A program made the position numbers and the translations under genes. Below are positions 46,354-56,463 of a DNA stretch of 64,000 nt, one piece after another. The DNA is from Dictyobacter kobayashii. Lineage in GTDB: Bacteria; Chloroflexota; Ktedonobacteria; Ktedonobacterales; Ktedonobacteraceae. The number at the start of each line of letters is the position of its first letter. The stretch's first letter is position 1. The stretch covers positions 2,418,001-2,482,000 of the forward strand of contig NZ_BIFS01000001.1 in the NCBI RefSeq assembly GCF_003967555.1. The letters run 5' to 3'. The notes under the pieces are model-generated. The model saw only the letters and a list, made by a program, of their open reading frames with translations. It did not search any database and had not been told where the DNA came from.

Positions 46354-46398
46354 AGCCCTTGTGATATAATTGTCCACATCACACCCCTCACAAGGGCT
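46354..46398 (+). promoter_or_regulatory. Extended -10 promoter flanked by an 11-bp inverted repeat, accC operon
   Basis: AGCCCTTGTGA (46354-46364) and TCACAAGGGCT (46388-46398) flank TGATATAAT (46362-46370), an extended -10 box. The repeat spans the -10 and the expected start site, a position suited to repression. The operon's ribosome site GAGAGGAG lies beyond at about 46405. Confidence 0.4.
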
Positions 46399-46454
46399 TA
46401 TAGTGAGAGGAGCAAGGTGAAGCACCCGAAGATGGTCGCTTTGTCTACATGCAT

Positions 46455-47809
46455 ATGTTTCGTAAGATTTTAATTGCAAACCGTGGTGAAATTGCCTTAC
46501 GCATCATTCGCGCGTGCCGCGAAATGGGGATACGTAGTGTCATTGCTCACTCCGAAGCCGATCGTGACTCACTTCCAGTACAAATGGCAGATGAGAGGAT
46601 ATGTATTGGGCCCGGAGCTAGCGGAAAAAGCTATTTAAATATTCCAAATATTATTAGCGCAGCATTTATCTCCAATGCCGAAGCAATTCATCCCGGGTAT
46701 GGTTTTCTGTCAGAAAATACGAGCTTTGCTCAGATCTGTCAGGATGTAAACATCACATTTATTGGTCCTTCGGCCGAAGTGATGTCAATCATGGGCGATA
46801 AAGTTTCCGCCCGTCAGGCTATGGTTGAGGCAGGCTTACCGACCCTCCCGGGCACGCCAGTCTTGCGCACATTAGCAGAGGCAACAGAGGCAGCTCGCGA
46901 GATCGGTTTTCCTCTTATGCTCAAAGCTGTCGCTGGCGGCGGCGGACGCGGTATTCGCCTGATCAATCACATGGATGAGTTTGAGCGCACATTTACGGTC
47001 GCTCAAAATGAGGTCCGTGAGGCTTTCCGCGATGATGGTATTTATCTGGAACGGTATCTACCAAAAGCTCGTCACGTTGAAATTCAGGTTTTGGTCGATA
47101 ATTATGGTAATGGTGTTCATCTGGGTGAGCGTAACTGCTCGTGCCAGCGCCGTAACCAGAAGGTTATCGAGGAGTCACCAACCCCTATTTTGCCACGTTC
47201 CTTATGTGATGAAATGGGTGCACGCGCTATTCGCGCGGTACAGCAGGTTGGCTATCGCAATGCCGGAACCCTGGAATTCCTGGTGGATGAGCAGAATCGC
47301 TACTATTTCATGGAAATGAATACGCGTTTACAGGTTGAGCATCCCGTTACTGAACTGGTAACAAGCTTGGATCTGGTGAAGGAGCAATTGCTCATCGCTT
47401 CAGGCGAACCTATGCGCTTGTGCGGCAAGAAAATATTCAGCTCCGTGGTCATGCGATCGAGTGCCGTATTACAGCCGAAGATGCGGATAAGGACTTCCGA
47501 CCACAAACTGGTGTGATCGAGAAATATTTGCCGCCAGGCGGTCCTGGTGTGCGAGTCGATAGTCACCTGTTTGCCGGCTACGAAGTTCCACCTCACTACG
47601 ATTCGTTGCTCGCCAAACTGGTTGTTTGGGCCGAGGATCGAGACCAGGCGATTGCGCGCATGCAGCGTGCGCTGGAAGAGTTTGTTATCGAGGGCATCAC
47701 AACAACTATACCGTTCCATCAGCGCTTGCTAAAACATGAGGGCTTTATTAGTGGTGATACCTATACGCGCTTCATCCAGGAAGAGGCTGGAGCTCTGGGT
47801 ATCAAATAG
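46455..47809 (+). pseudogene. accC: Acetyl-CoA carboxylase biotin carboxylase subunit, one frameshift
   Basis: Begins MFRKILIANRGEIALRI at 46455 (ATG at 46449 also possible). ATP-grasp features: KAVAGGGGRGIRL, EIQVLVDNYGN, FMEMNTRLQVEHPVTEL (catalytic Glu/Arg/His region). At about 47417-47421 two extra bases (TG in CTTGTGCGG) shift the frame; the reading continues as RQENIQLRGHAIECRI to 47809. Rejoined length is about 450 residues, the normal AccC size. It carboxylates biotin on AccB with ATP and bicarbonate. The operon continues with fabF and accB. Gene order and full-length homology suggest an error in the sequence rather than a dead gene. Confidence 0.8.
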
Positions 47810-47906
47810 TAATTCCTTTGCCTGGCAATAGCACTATATGTGACATGGAACGTGATGATTTAGCATCTTAGTAGAGATGCTGTTCAGGTAAACGGGAGGT
47901 GACTTT

Positions 47907-49145
47907 ATGTCTCGCGTAGTTGTAACCGGATTGGGACTGGTTACCTCGTTGGGCAATGATCTGGCTTCGTCATGGGAGGCTTTGGTCCAGGGTAAGTCTG
48001 GCATCAGTGAGATTACCGCTTATGATACGAGTCAACATCGTGTTCATTTTGGTGGTGAGATCAAAAATTTTGATGCTAGCAAATATATGGATCGTAAGGA
48101 ACTTCGTCGCAATGATCCTTATGAGCAACTGGCTATCGCAACCACGAAGCAAGCATTGGAACAGGCTAAATTAGAGATCACAGATGAGATTGCTCCTGAG
48201 GTTGGTGTCTATATCGGCAGCGGCATCGGTGGGCTGGTGACTCTACATGACCAGTTTAAGGTTCTGCATGAAAAGGGTCCAGATCGCATCAGTCCTTTTT
48301 TCATTAATATGATGATTGTCGATGGTGCACCTGGTATCGTCTCGATCATGACGGGCGCCAAGGGCCCTAACTGGGCCGCAGTCTCTGCTTGCGCGACCAG
48401 TGGCAATACGATTGGTGAGGCCTGGGAGACCATTCGCCGTGGCGATGCAACGGTAATGATTGCAGGTGGCTCCGAAAAAGCTATTACGCCGATTGCGATG
48501 GCCGCCTTTGATAATATGCACGCGCTATCACGCCATAACGAAAACTATCAGGAAGCCAGCCGTCCCTTTGATGCTGAGCGCGATGGTTTTGTGATGGGCG
48601 AGGCCTCGGCTATGCTCATTCTGGAAGATCTAGAATTCGCAAAAGCCCGTGGGGCTACCATCCTGGCTGAACTGGTCGGCTATGGTAGCACAGGCGATGC
48701 CAGCCACGTGACCGCGCCAGCTCCTGGAGGCGAAGGCCTGGTTCGTGCCATGCGTCGCGCCCTGCAAAAAGCTGGACTCCAACCCGAGCAGGTTGATTAT
48801 ATTAATGCCCATGGCACAGGCACAGAGTTTAATGATAGCACTGAGACCCAGGCTATCAAAACGCTGTTTGGTGCTCATGCCCATCGTGTCGCGATCAGCT
48901 CTACGAAATCCATGACAGGTCATACTCTGGGCGCGGCAGGAGCAGTCGAAGCGGTGATCTCGATTCAGACTATCCTGAATGGCATTATTCCTCCAACTAT
49001 TAATCTGCATCATCCAGATCCAGCTTGCGACCTGGATTATGTGCCAAATGAGGCCCGGCATGCGACCGTCAATGTGGCGATGTCTAATTCAATGGGCTTT
49101 GGTGGCCATAATACAAGCTTGGTCTTCAAGCGATACGAAGAGTAA
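47907..49145 (+). CDS. fabF: 3-oxoacyl-ACP synthase II
   Basis: 412 residues, typical for KAS II. Catalytic Cys162 in VSACATSGN, His in NAHGTGTEFND, His in SMTGHTLGAAGAVE, and the C-terminal MSNSMGFGGHNTSLVF. It condenses malonyl-ACP with the growing acyl-ACP to lengthen fatty acids in the cytoplasm. Ribosome site GGGAGGTGA. It lies between accC and accB, with a gap of only six bases to accB, so malonyl-CoA supply and elongation are co-expressed. Confidence 0.93.
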   Translation: MSRVVVTGLGLVTSLGNDLASSWEALVQGKSGISEITAYDTSQHRVHFGGEIKNFDASKYMDRKELRRNDPYEQLAIATTKQALEQAKLEITDEIAPEVGVYIGSGIGGLVTLHDQFKVLHEKGPDRISPFFINMMIVDGAPGIVSIMTGAKGPNWAAVSACATSGNTIGEAWETIRRGDATVMIAGGSEKAITPIAMAAFDNMHALSRHNENYQEASRPFDAERDGFVMGEASAMLILEDLEFAKARGATILAELVGYGSTGDASHVTAPAPGGEGLVRAMRRALQKAGLQPEQVDYINAHGTGTEFNDSTETQAIKTLFGAHAHRVAISSTKSMTGHTLGAAGAVEAVISIQTILNGIIPPTINLHHPDPACDLDYVPNEARHATVNVAMSNSMGFGGHNTSLVFKRYEE

Positions 49146-49151
49146 GAGGAC

Positions 49152-49613
49152 ATGGATACACAAAAAAAATCATCGTGGCTGGAGCGCGTTGAAGAAATTG
49201 TAACGGTGCTCGAAGGGAGCACGGTGGGCGAACTGGCTTTAACTGAAGAGGGAACGGAGATTACTATCCGGCGTAGCCCGGGCATGGTGTTAACCAATGC
49301 TCCCTCTCCAGTCATGGTCGCAGGACAGCCTGTCGCTACCCCTGGAGCAGGGCGTGCTCCAAAGGTCGATAAATCGATTCCAGTTGTGGCACCTCTAACC
49401 GGCGTCTATTATTCGTCGGCCTCCCCAACCACACCACCATTTGTGAATGTTGGTGATATGATCCATACGGGACAGGTTGTGGCTTTGATCGAAGCCATGA
49501 AGGTCTTCAATGAGATTAATGCGGAGGTGTCTGGCCGCGTGGTGGCAATTCCTGCTGCTAATGGCGCGGTTATCCAAAAAGGTGATGCTCTGCTGCGCAT
49601 AGAACCTGTCTAA
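49152..49613 (+). CDS. accB: Biotin carboxyl carrier protein of acetyl-CoA carboxylase
   Basis: 153 residues. An N-terminal helical part (LERVEEIVTVLEGSTVGELA), a Pro/Ala linker and a biotinyl domain with LIEAMKVFNEI; Lys117 of EAMK is the biotin attachment site. It carries carboxybiotin from AccC to the carboxyltransferase (accAD are not in the window). Last gene of accC-fabF-accB, followed at once by a very strong terminator. Confidence 0.93.
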   Translation: MDTQKKSSWLERVEEIVTVLEGSTVGELALTEEGTEITIRRSPGMVLTNAPSPVMVAGQPVATPGAGRAPKVDKSIPVVAPLTGVYYSSASPTTPPFVNVGDMIHTGQVVALIEAMKVFNEINAEVSGRVVAIPAANGAVIQKGDALLRIEPV

Positions 49614-49623
49614 ACAGGTACAC

Positions 49624-49684
49624 ACAAATAAGATAAAGAGCCGGATGACCGCAATTGCGCCACCCGGCTCTTTATCTTATTTGT
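49624..49684. terminator. 21-bp bidirectional terminator
   Basis: 49624-49644 pairs perfectly with 49664-49684 (core AAAGAGCCGG/CCGGCTCTTT). It separates convergent accB and the ammonia-lyase gene. Confidence 0.85.
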
Positions 49685-49690
49685 CTTGTC

Positions 49691-50965
49691 TCACCAGTCA
49701 AAGGATTGGGCCTCTTCAACCATGTAGCCTTCGTCACGCAAACGGCTCAGGAGTTGCTCACATTGGCCGCGATCACTGGTCTCCATGGTAATAGTTTCTT
49801 CACGCTGCATAATAGGCAGGCGGTTAGAGATACGCTGGTGTCGTACATCGATGACATTGATACGCATATCGGTGATGATGGAGAGCATACGCATTAACTC
49901 ACCTGGTCGATCAGTGAGGCGAGTGTGAATAACAAAGTAACGGCCCGCGCTGGCCAGTCCGTGCTCGATAAAACGTCCAACCAGGTTGATGTCGATGTTG
50001 CCGCCCGTCAAAGGGACCAGCACTTTTTTACCTTTGAGCTGAATCTTTCCACTTAACAGGGCCGCCAGGCCAACCGCTCCCGCTCCTTCAACCATCATTT
50101 TACAGCGCTCCATCAACAAGAGAACCGCGTTAATAGTAGCTTCATCATCGACCACGACCACGTCATCGACCAGTTGCTGGATGATTGAGAAGGTCAGGTT
50201 ACCCGGACGCTTTACCGCGATGCCATCGGCGATGGTGGTAATCGTGGGCAGGGTCACAATATGGCCAGCATCTAGCGAACGGCGGCAACTGGGCGCGCCA
50301 GAGGCTTGCACGCCAATAATGGTGATGTCGGGCTTTAAAGCTCGGGCCGCGATGGCGATGCCGGAGATCAGTCCGCCGCCACCGATCGGTACCACGATAG
50401 CGTCTGCATCGGGTAGATCATTGAGCATTTCCAGGCCCAGCGTGCCCTGGCCAGCAATCACTTTGGGATCATCGAAAGCATGAATGAAAGTTGCGCCGGT
50501 CTCTTGCTGTAATTCCAGGCAACGCTGATAGGCGTCATCATAGGTTGCTCCATGCAACACGACGCGCGCACCATAACCTTCGGTCGCGGTTACTTTCGCC
50601 AGAGGAGCGCTTTCAGGCATCACGATGGTACAGGGGATACTATTCTGGGCGGCGGCGATGGCGACTCCCTGAGCATGGTTGCCAGCTGAGGCCGCGATCA
50701 CACCAGCGCGATACTGTTCCTCAGTCAAAGTAGAGATTTTATAGCCAGCTCCGCGCACTTTAAAAGCTCCGGAGCGCTGCATATGCTCGCACTTCAAATA
50801 AATCTCAGCACCGGTCAGTTGACTCATCGTGCGCGAATGAGAAAGGGGGGTATGATGAATTAGAGGCTTGAGGAATTTATAAGCTTCCCAGACATCAGCT
50901 ATTTTAACAGAACTTACTACCTCATGGGTAGTTTCAGCGGTTAGATCGTTCTCCACAAGACGCAT
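49691..50965 (-). CDS. ilvA: Threonine ammonia-lyase with C-terminal ACT domain
   Basis: 424 residues. PLP-dependent fold type II: Lys69 in QRSGAFKVRGA binds PLP, the Gly-rich phosphate loop is PIGGGGLISG, and SAGNHAQGVA is conserved. It converts threonine to 2-oxobutanoate and ammonia, first step to isoleucine. A single ACT domain (about 340-424, YFVIHTRLTDRPGELMRML) suggests allosteric control by an amino acid. The single ACT form of about 400 residues is shared with catabolic enzymes (tdcB), so its role could be degradation. Start ATG after GAAGGAG. Confidence 0.88.
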   Translation of the reverse strand: MRLVENDLTAETTHEVVSSVKIADVWEAYKFLKPLIHHTPLSHSRTMSQLTGAEIYLKCEHMQRSGAFKVRGAGYKISTLTEEQYRAGVIAASAGNHAQGVAIAAAQNSIPCTIVMPESAPLAKVTATEGYGARVVLHGATYDDAYQRCLELQQETGATFIHAFDDPKVIAGQGTLGLEMLNDLPDADAIVVPIGGGGLISGIAIAARALKPDITIIGVQASGAPSCRRSLDAGHIVTLPTITTIADGIAVKRPGNLTFSIIQQLVDDVVVVDDEATINAVLLLMERCKMMVEGAGAVGLAALLSGKIQLKGKKVLVPLTGGNIDINLVGRFIEHGLASAGRYFVIHTRLTDRPGELMRMLSIITDMRINVIDVRHQRISNRLPIMQREETITMETSDRGQCEQLLSRLRDEGYMVEEAQSFDW

Positions 50966-51111
50966 GGTACGACTCCTTCCAGTCCAACATAGGACGCCCC
51001 AGCCGTCATGGCTACATTTGTAGGCTACAGTGCCTAAATGTTATGGGAAGGATTATAGCGCATGTGCGATCTGTCTGACAACCGTCTTTTTTCCTTTTCC
51101 TGAGATCTCGC

Positions 51112-51191
51112 GCCTGCGGCACAGGCTTTTTTTATGAGGGAAGTGCAATGCCGAGGCTGCCGCGGCAGCCTCGGCATTGCACTTCCCTCAT
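51112..51191. repeat. Dispersed hairpin element, copy F
   Basis: Head TCTCGCGCCTGCGGCACAGG (second class, shared with D1), TTTTTTT, then a 58-bp perfect palindrome 51134-51191 with 29-bp arms and no loop (centre GCCGCGGC). It lies in the 334-base gap 50966-51299 between two minus-strand genes; the rest of the gap holds a terminator. Confidence 0.9.
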
Positions 51192-51221
51192 GTTAATAAA
51201 GAAGGATCAGCATCTTCCACA

Positions 51222-51255
51222 TAAAAAAAAGAGGCGTTTTTGTGGGAACACCTCT
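51222..51255 (-). terminator. Terminator of the R3H ATPase operon
   Basis: On the minus strand AGAGGTGTT pairs with AACGCCTCT (one U-G pair) and continues into an eight-base T-run. It lies 45 bases after the stop at 51300. Confidence 0.8.
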
Positions 51256-51299
51256 CAAGAACCAGACATGAGGGTCGACGGCCTCATGCACATTTTATT

Positions 51300-53210
51300 T
51301 TAGTCGCGTGAACGGAAAATTTTGACCCGGCGATGAGGCTCTTTACCTCGACTGCGCGAGATTAAATTGTAACGAGTCGCCATTTGATGTTGTAAACGCC
51401 GGATGTAAGCGTTGGCAGGCGCCAGTTCGGCTGTCGTGAGGCCTTTATTTAAGACCTGGTGGATAGCGTCTTCTGTCTCTAGTAACGCTTGCTTGGTCGG
51501 ATCATCAAATTCGCGCTCGCTTATGCTCATCTGGGTATCTGAGTTTTCACCATCTTCTTCGGATGCGACTTCGGGAATATCGAAGATGCGCGCCAGGGCG
51601 TGCTGCATCTGATTAATGGTATTATTCTTCAGAATAATGATCAGCTTGCGCTCTTGCTCCGCTTGCTGTAAACGCTCAGGTTGACGGCGATAGTAATTTT
51701 TGAGTGTAATCACAGCGTCGGCTTCACGCTCATTATTGGTGATCAAGACCGGTACACGCAGCTGGCGTGCGGACTCAGAGAGTCGGTCGCGATTAACACC
51801 AAACGGATAGACCTTGAGCGTCTTGGGCGGACGGATCTCTGTGGCTGGCTCACTGGCCTGATAGATCCCTTCCGTGATATCGGTCACCGGACGGGGCTTG
51901 GTCAGGACAGTGGCATGGCTTTCTCCGTCATGAGGCGCGGTCCCGGTAGGTGCCAGGGCCTGTACTTGTGGAGCAATATGTGCGGTCGTCTGATTACGGC
52001 TACGTATACGCTCACTGCCACCACGCGGATCTAGCGCGGGTGCACCCGTGCCACGCAGAGAACTCAGGTGAGTATGATTACGATCTCCATGACTACGATC
52101 GTTGCGATCCGAGCGCTCAAACATGCTTGTCGTGAAACCTTGCCCCGGGCGTGCATTGGAACCACCGAGTCCACTGCCCCAACCAGGAACATCCATGCCA
52201 CCCGTCGTCACTCGACGGATCGCAACATGTCCGGTCTCTTCATCACGTGTACGCTCTTCGGCCATAATAGGCTGACCGCGCAACATATTATCAACCGTAT
52301 CAGCTACATCACGGTGTACAACTGCTTCTTCCCAGCTTTGCTGTTCGACCACTACCTCAAAGGTTGGAAGAGATTTACGCTCTTGAATACTTTTTTGCGT
52401 ATGGCGTCGACGCGCCTCTTCGTCACCTAATGTAACTGTTTGAATGCCACCTACCAGATCTGAAAGGGTAGGGTTCACAAGCAAGTTTCCCAGCGAATTA
52501 CCATGAGCCGTTGCGACTAATTGGACACCACGTTCTGCAATAGTACGTGCCGCCGCCGCTTCCAACTCGGTGCCAATCTCGTCAATGACAATCACCTGTG
52601 GCATGTGGTTTTCCACAGCCTCGATCATCACAGCATGTTGTTCCGCCGTACGCGCTACTTGCATACGTCGGGCACGCCCAATGCCAGGGTGAGGAATATC
52701 CCCATCACCGGCAATTTCGTTAGACGTATCTACGACAACCACACGCTTATTCGCCTCATCTGCAAGCACACGGGCGATTTCACGCAGGAGCGTCGTTTTA
52801 CCCACGCCTGGACGACCAAGAATCAAGATGGATTGGCCCTGTTCGACTATATCACGGATCAGGGCAATACTGCCAAGCACCGCTCGACCAATACGGCAAG
52901 TTAAGCCAACGATTCTCCCTTTACGATTGCGCATAGCGCTAATACGGTGGAGTGTTCGCTCAATACCTGCTCGATTGTCGTCGCCAAATTCTCCAATACG
53001 TTCAACCACGTACTCGAGATCGGCATAGGTTACCGGTGTCGTACTAAGGATCACTTCCCCCTCCGGGAACCGGCCCTCGGCCACGCGTCCGAGGTCCATT
53101 ACGATCTCCAGCAGTTCGCTTCGGTTCTCTAGCCGATTGACCGCGTCGTGGATGTCTGGCGGAAGACTGGCCAGCAGAGCCTCCAGATCGTCAGTGATCA
53201 CATGTTGCAT
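51300..53210 (-). CDS. SpoIIIAA/Ycf45-like AAA ATPase with C-terminal R3H domain
   Basis: 636 residues. An N-terminal about 110-residue region, a single AAA ATPase domain with Walker [14 protein letters not shown] (132-140) and Walker [11 protein letters not shown], then a low-complexity Arg/Gly/Asn linker (about 340-450), a region with [20 protein letters not shown] and a C-terminal R3H domain (RRLQH, residues about 600-636) that binds single-stranded nucleic acid. The ATPase is like SpoIIIAA and the algal Ycf45; the exact role is unknown. It is last in the run pdxS, pdxT, GNAT, ATPase. Confidence 0.88.
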   Translation of the reverse strand: MQHVITDDLEALLASLPPDIHDAVNRLENRSELLEIVMDLGRVAEGRFPEGEVILSTTPVTYADLEYVVERIGEFGDDNRAGIERTLHRISAMRNRKGRIVGLTCRIGRAVLGSIALIRDIVEQGQSILILGRPGVGKTTLLREIARVLADEANKRVVVVDTSNEIAGDGDIPHPGIGRARRMQVARTAEQHAVMIEAVENHMPQVIVIDEIGTELEAAAARTIAERGVQLVATAHGNSLGNLLVNPTLSDLVGGIQTVTLGDEEARRRHTQKSIQERKSLPTFEVVVEQQSWEEAVVHRDVADTVDNMLRGQPIMAEERTRDEETGHVAIRRVTTGGMDVPGWGSGLGGSNARPGQGFTTSMFERSDRNDRSHGDRNHTHLSSLRGTGAPALDPRGGSERIRSRNQTTAHIAPQVQALAPTGTAPHDGESHATVLTKPRPVTDITEGIYQASEPATEIRPPKTLKVYPFGVNRDRLSESARQLRVPVLITNNEREADAVITLKNYYRRQPERLQQAEQERKLIIILKNNTINQMQHALARIFDIPEVASEEDGENSDTQMSISEREFDDPTKQALLETEDAIHQVLNKGLTTAELAPANAYIRRLQHQMATRYNLISRSRGKEPHRRVKIFRSRD

Positions 53211-53264
53211 AGGCAGTTTATCACCTCATAATTTTTTGGCGCGAATTGACCGTCCCCAGGCCTT

Positions 53265-54293
53265 TCAAGCCATAGACCGCTCTCTGCTCCAGCAGGGGAC
53301 CGTGCTCTGCCTCGTGGCCAGTAAGGCCACGTGTCGCACAAGCAGAACCTTGGCAAGGACCTGCTCAAATCCACTATTACATAGAGCGGTGTTAACAAAA
53401 GAATCGTACTCTCGCACCAGGCAATAAATGCGTCGTACGTCCGCATCTAGAAGCCGCTTGATGCCGAACTGGATTAACGGCTCAGCAAGATCGGTATGTT
53501 CCGGATGCACCATTAATGAGATGCGGTGAGGTGTCGAGCCGTGACCCCGACAAAGCCGCATCCAGGCCCCAACACGCACACCTACGTCACATACATAATT
53601 CTCATTGCCCCTGCCAAAAAAGGAAGGTAATGGTTGTAGTGACCCTACCTGAAGCCTGGCATATTCCTCGCTGTTCTCGTAGAGTTCGGCCGTTAAGACA
53701 CGCTGCGGCGTTACAGAACGATAAAGCTGGTATAATCCCCACACATGGTGGCGATTCCATCGACGGAGCGAAGGGAGCGCCGGCTCTGCTAATACGTGTG
53801 TCGACCCGGATTTCTGCTGATATGGATCATAGACATACGTTAGCTCACGCGCGTAGCGCTGGAAGCCCGAACGTTGAAACATTTCGATCTCGGGTACTTC
53901 GTCTTCAACCTTCGCGAAAATACGGAGAATACCGTGGGTTGAGGCCATCTCCAAGGCATATTCAAGGAGGGCCGATAGAATATCATCACCTGTGAGTTGT
54001 GCTCCATCTCGATTGGCCATCGATGCCAGATATGAGAGATCCCATGCCATATGGGATGGTCGTTCACGTACCTGGGCAAAACCTAGCAGGCGCCAGTGGT
54101 CCTCGCAAATCCAGGTACGGACAACTGGAGAAATTGGAAGAATATGCCTCAAAACAGGAGGCGAAGGAAGCGCACTCTCCACCGACTCGAGCCAGCAGAC
54201 GAAATTTGCGAAATCGTGCTGGTTACCTCGAGCACGGTGGTCAATAGCGTAGATGATTCCCGGTAAATCAACATATAACACCGGTCTTATCAT
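53265..54293 (-). CDS. GNAT-like acetyltransferase (probable tandem domains)
   Basis: 342 residues. Residues about 1-160 resemble a GNAT fold (VLYVDLPGIIYAIDHRA at the start; EVPEIEMFQRSGFQRYAREL at the end), and the C-terminal half repeats the end of that fold (VRRIYCLVREYDSFVNTALC and NSGFEQVLAKVLLVRH). The acceptor is unknown. AGGAG precedes the ATG. It lies between pdxT and the R3H ATPase and is probably cotranscribed with both. Confidence 0.65.
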   Translation of the reverse strand: MIRPVLYVDLPGIIYAIDHRARGNQHDFANFVCWLESVESALPSPPVLRHILPISPVVRTWICEDHWRLLGFAQVRERPSHMAWDLSYLASMANRDGAQLTGDDILSALLEYALEMASTHGILRIFAKVEDEVPEIEMFQRSGFQRYARELTYVYDPYQQKSGSTHVLAEPALPSLRRWNRHHVWGLYQLYRSVTPQRVLTAELYENSEEYARLQVGSLQPLPSFFGRGNENYVCDVGVRVGAWMRLCRGHGSTPHRISLMVHPEHTDLAEPLIQFGIKRLLDADVRRIYCLVREYDSFVNTALCNSGFEQVLAKVLLVRHVALLATRQSTVPCWSRERSMA

Positions 54294-54338
54294 CCACTAC
54301 TCCTGGCGTTAGATAGGTGCTATGGCCTTCAACCTCAC

Positions 54339-54946
54339 CTACCTCTTCACGCTCTGTACTATGCGGAGAAAGTATTGATGGAAACGTGTGTCTCCTGAAA
54401 CTTCAGGATGAAATGCAGTGCCTAATAGGGTCCCTTCACGGACAGCGACGATGGTTCCATCGTCGAGCGTTGCCAGCACTTCCACTTCGGGGCCGACCTG
54501 TTCGACCAAAGGCCCGCGAATGAAGAAAGTGTGGAATGGCGCTTCGCCCAGTACGGGCACTGACAGATCAGTTTCAAAGCTTTCCCGCTGACTGCCAAAC
54601 GCATTTCGGCGGACGCGAATGTTCATGCTAGCCAACAGTGGTTGGCCTGCAAGCGCGTTATCCGTCTCCTTCGCTAATAAGATGAGACCCGCGCACGTTC
54701 CCCATATAGGAACGCCTTCACGAATCTTTCTTTGTAAAACTTCGTGGAGTTCGTAGACAATCATCAGTTTGCCGATCGTCGTACTCTCACCACCTGGTAA
54801 TATTATACCATCTATTTCATCGAGATGCTCGGGGAGGCGAACAGCTTTCGCGTCCGCCCTAGTTCTTTCAACATCTTGATGTGTGCTTCAAAATCGCCCT
54901 GTAATGCTAATACGCCAATACGGGGGGTTTGGTTGTATTTTTCCAT
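54339..54946 (-). pseudogene. pdxT: Pyridoxal 5'-phosphate synthase glutaminase subunit, one frameshift
   Basis: Starts MEKYNQTPRIGVLALQGDFE at 54946. After KMLKELG the frame breaks at the CCC of 54857-54859; one more base gives ADAKAVRLPEHLDEIDGI and joins ILPGGESTTIGKLM and the rest. Class I amidotransferase features: PGGEST, nucleophile Cys in WGTCAGLILLA and His/Glu in AFHPEVS. It supplies ammonia from glutamine to PdxS. Restored length of about 202 residues is normal. PdxS is encoded directly upstream, so an intact gene is expected; the break is a homopolymer contraction. Confidence 0.85.
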
Positions 54947-54978
54947 GTGTTATTCCGACTATTACAAATCACAGGTAA

Positions 54979-55866
54979 TTACCAGCCGCGCCGCGCCATC
55001 AGTTCCTGCTCGGGCAGGGTATCCAGATTAATACCAACCATTGGCTCGCCCAGATTGCGCGAAACTTCAGCCAGGATCTCTGGGTCCTGGAAGTGGGTGG
55101 TGGCTTTGACGATGGCTTTGGCACGCTGCAAGGGATCGCCGGATTTGAAGATGCCTGAGCCGACGAAGATTCCTTCAGCTCCCAGGCGCATCATTAAGGC
55201 GGCATCAGCTGGTGTGGCAATACCACCGGCAGAGAAGTTTACGACCGGCAATTTGCCTGTGCGGGCAACTTCCAATACGAGCTCATAAGGAGCACCCAGC
55301 TCTTTTGCTTCGGCCATCAACTCTTCTTCGGGCAGCGCTTGCAAACGGCGTACACCATCCATGACGGTACGCATATGGCGCACGGCTTCGATCACATTTC
55401 CGGTACCTGGCTCGCCTTTGGTACGTAGCATAGCGGCTCCCTCACCCACACGGCGTAGGGCCTCACCCAGATCACGGGCACCACAAACGAATGGGACCGA
55501 GAATTGATGCTTATTTACATGGAAGCGCTCATCGGCTGGCGTCAAAACTTCAGACTCATCGATACAATCGATACCGAGCGACTGTAAAATCTCAGCCTCC
55601 ACAAAGTGTCCAATGCGGCATTTTGCCATCACCGGAATGGTTACAGCTTCCTTAATCTTAATAATCAATTCCGGATCACTCATGCGAGCAACGCCACCCT
55701 GGGCACGAATATCGGCAGGCACGCGCTCTAGAGCCATAACGGCAGAGGCACCCGCCTCTTCTGCGACCTTTGCCTGCTCGGCATTAACCACATCGCAGAT
55801 CACTCCACCCTTTAACATCTCCGGAAAACTACGTTTAACCTGTACAGTGCCAACTTGCTTTTGCAT
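54979..55866 (-). CDS. pdxS: Pyridoxal 5'-phosphate synthase synthase subunit
   Basis: 295 residues from the ATG at 55866 (AGGAGAGG upstream; the longer reading from 55896 lacks a site). Signature blocks: [40 protein letters not shown] (with Lys of catalysis), [18 protein letters not shown] and [20 protein letters not shown]. It makes PLP from ribose 5-phosphate, glyceraldehyde 3-phosphate and ammonia passed by PdxT. First gene of a four-gene run: pdxS, pdxT, GNAT, R3H ATPase. Confidence 0.95.
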   Translation of the reverse strand: MQKQVGTVQVKRSFPEMLKGGVICDVVNAEQAKVAEEAGASAVMALERVPADIRAQGGVARMSDPELIIKIKEAVTIPVMAKCRIGHFVEAEILQSLGIDCIDESEVLTPADERFHVNKHQFSVPFVCGARDLGEALRRVGEGAAMLRTKGEPGTGNVIEAVRHMRTVMDGVRRLQALPEEELMAEAKELGAPYELVLEVARTGKLPVVNFSAGGIATPADAALMMRLGAEGIFVGSGIFKSGDPLQRAKAIVKATTHFQDPEILAEVSRNLGEPMVGINLDTLPEQELMARRGW

Positions 55867-56029
55867 ATCTTTACCTCTCCTGGCGTGCTTGCTCAACTGT
55901 ATATATCAAGAAAATAAGTAGCCTGATTTGCTAAAATTTTAACACAAGAACATTCTTAGCATCTACAGCCAATCGTCTAAATGGAGACCAGCCATCTCTA
56001 TTGGCTGGCTATAATTGTCTCATGCTGAC

Positions 56030-56300
56030 GGTGGCATGGAGGGGAGAAGAAGCGGGGGCGCAGCCCCCGATCCCCCGCCAGGGAGCTGCCGCCCCTTGCA
56101 TCCCCACTCAACAAACTTGCGGATATCCCATCTTCTTTCCTGCATCCTGCGGGATTGCAAAGAGCCACAGCCCTTTACTCGGGAAGCTGTCCCTTTCTTC
56201 TTTCCTACATCCTTTGGGATTGCAAAGGGCCGCAGCCCTTTGCCGGGGGTTGGGGGTGTCCCCCAGATTCTTCTTTTTGTTGGCGCCGCCTGCGGCGACA
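56030..56300. repeat. GC-rich intergenic repeat with imperfect duplication
   Basis: In the 597-base gap 55867-56463. It starts with the hairpin GCGGGGGCGCAGCCCCCG (about 56051-56068) and has an imperfect duplication with a period of about 70 bases: CTTTCCTGCATCCTGCGG at about 56136 and CTTTCCTACATCCTTTGG at about 56202, each followed by GGGATTGCAAAG and AGCCCTTT. It ends with GCGCCGCCTGCGGCG (about 56283-56297). No convincing gene. Related to the island at 3.25-3.42 kb. Confidence 0.6.
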
Positions 56301-56463
56301 AGTGGGAATTGGACCACCATACCCCATATCACCAACCAAATTGGTATACACCATGCCAAAAACACCTTCCCTTATTATAACAGAAGGCACAGGTATGTAT
56401 ATGCCCGGATAAACCCAGCGGTAGAATTGAGGAAAAAATGAGAGGAAGAAATAAACGCCCGCC

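Noticed and set aside
46370..46378. Single TTGTCCACA near the accC promoter as a DnaA box
   Set aside because: One match alone is expected by chance in 64 kb.
56001..56441. Overlapping frames of up to 146 residues in both strands
   Set aside because: They fall in a GC-rich duplicated repeat; composition is driven by the repeat and no start has a good ribosome site.
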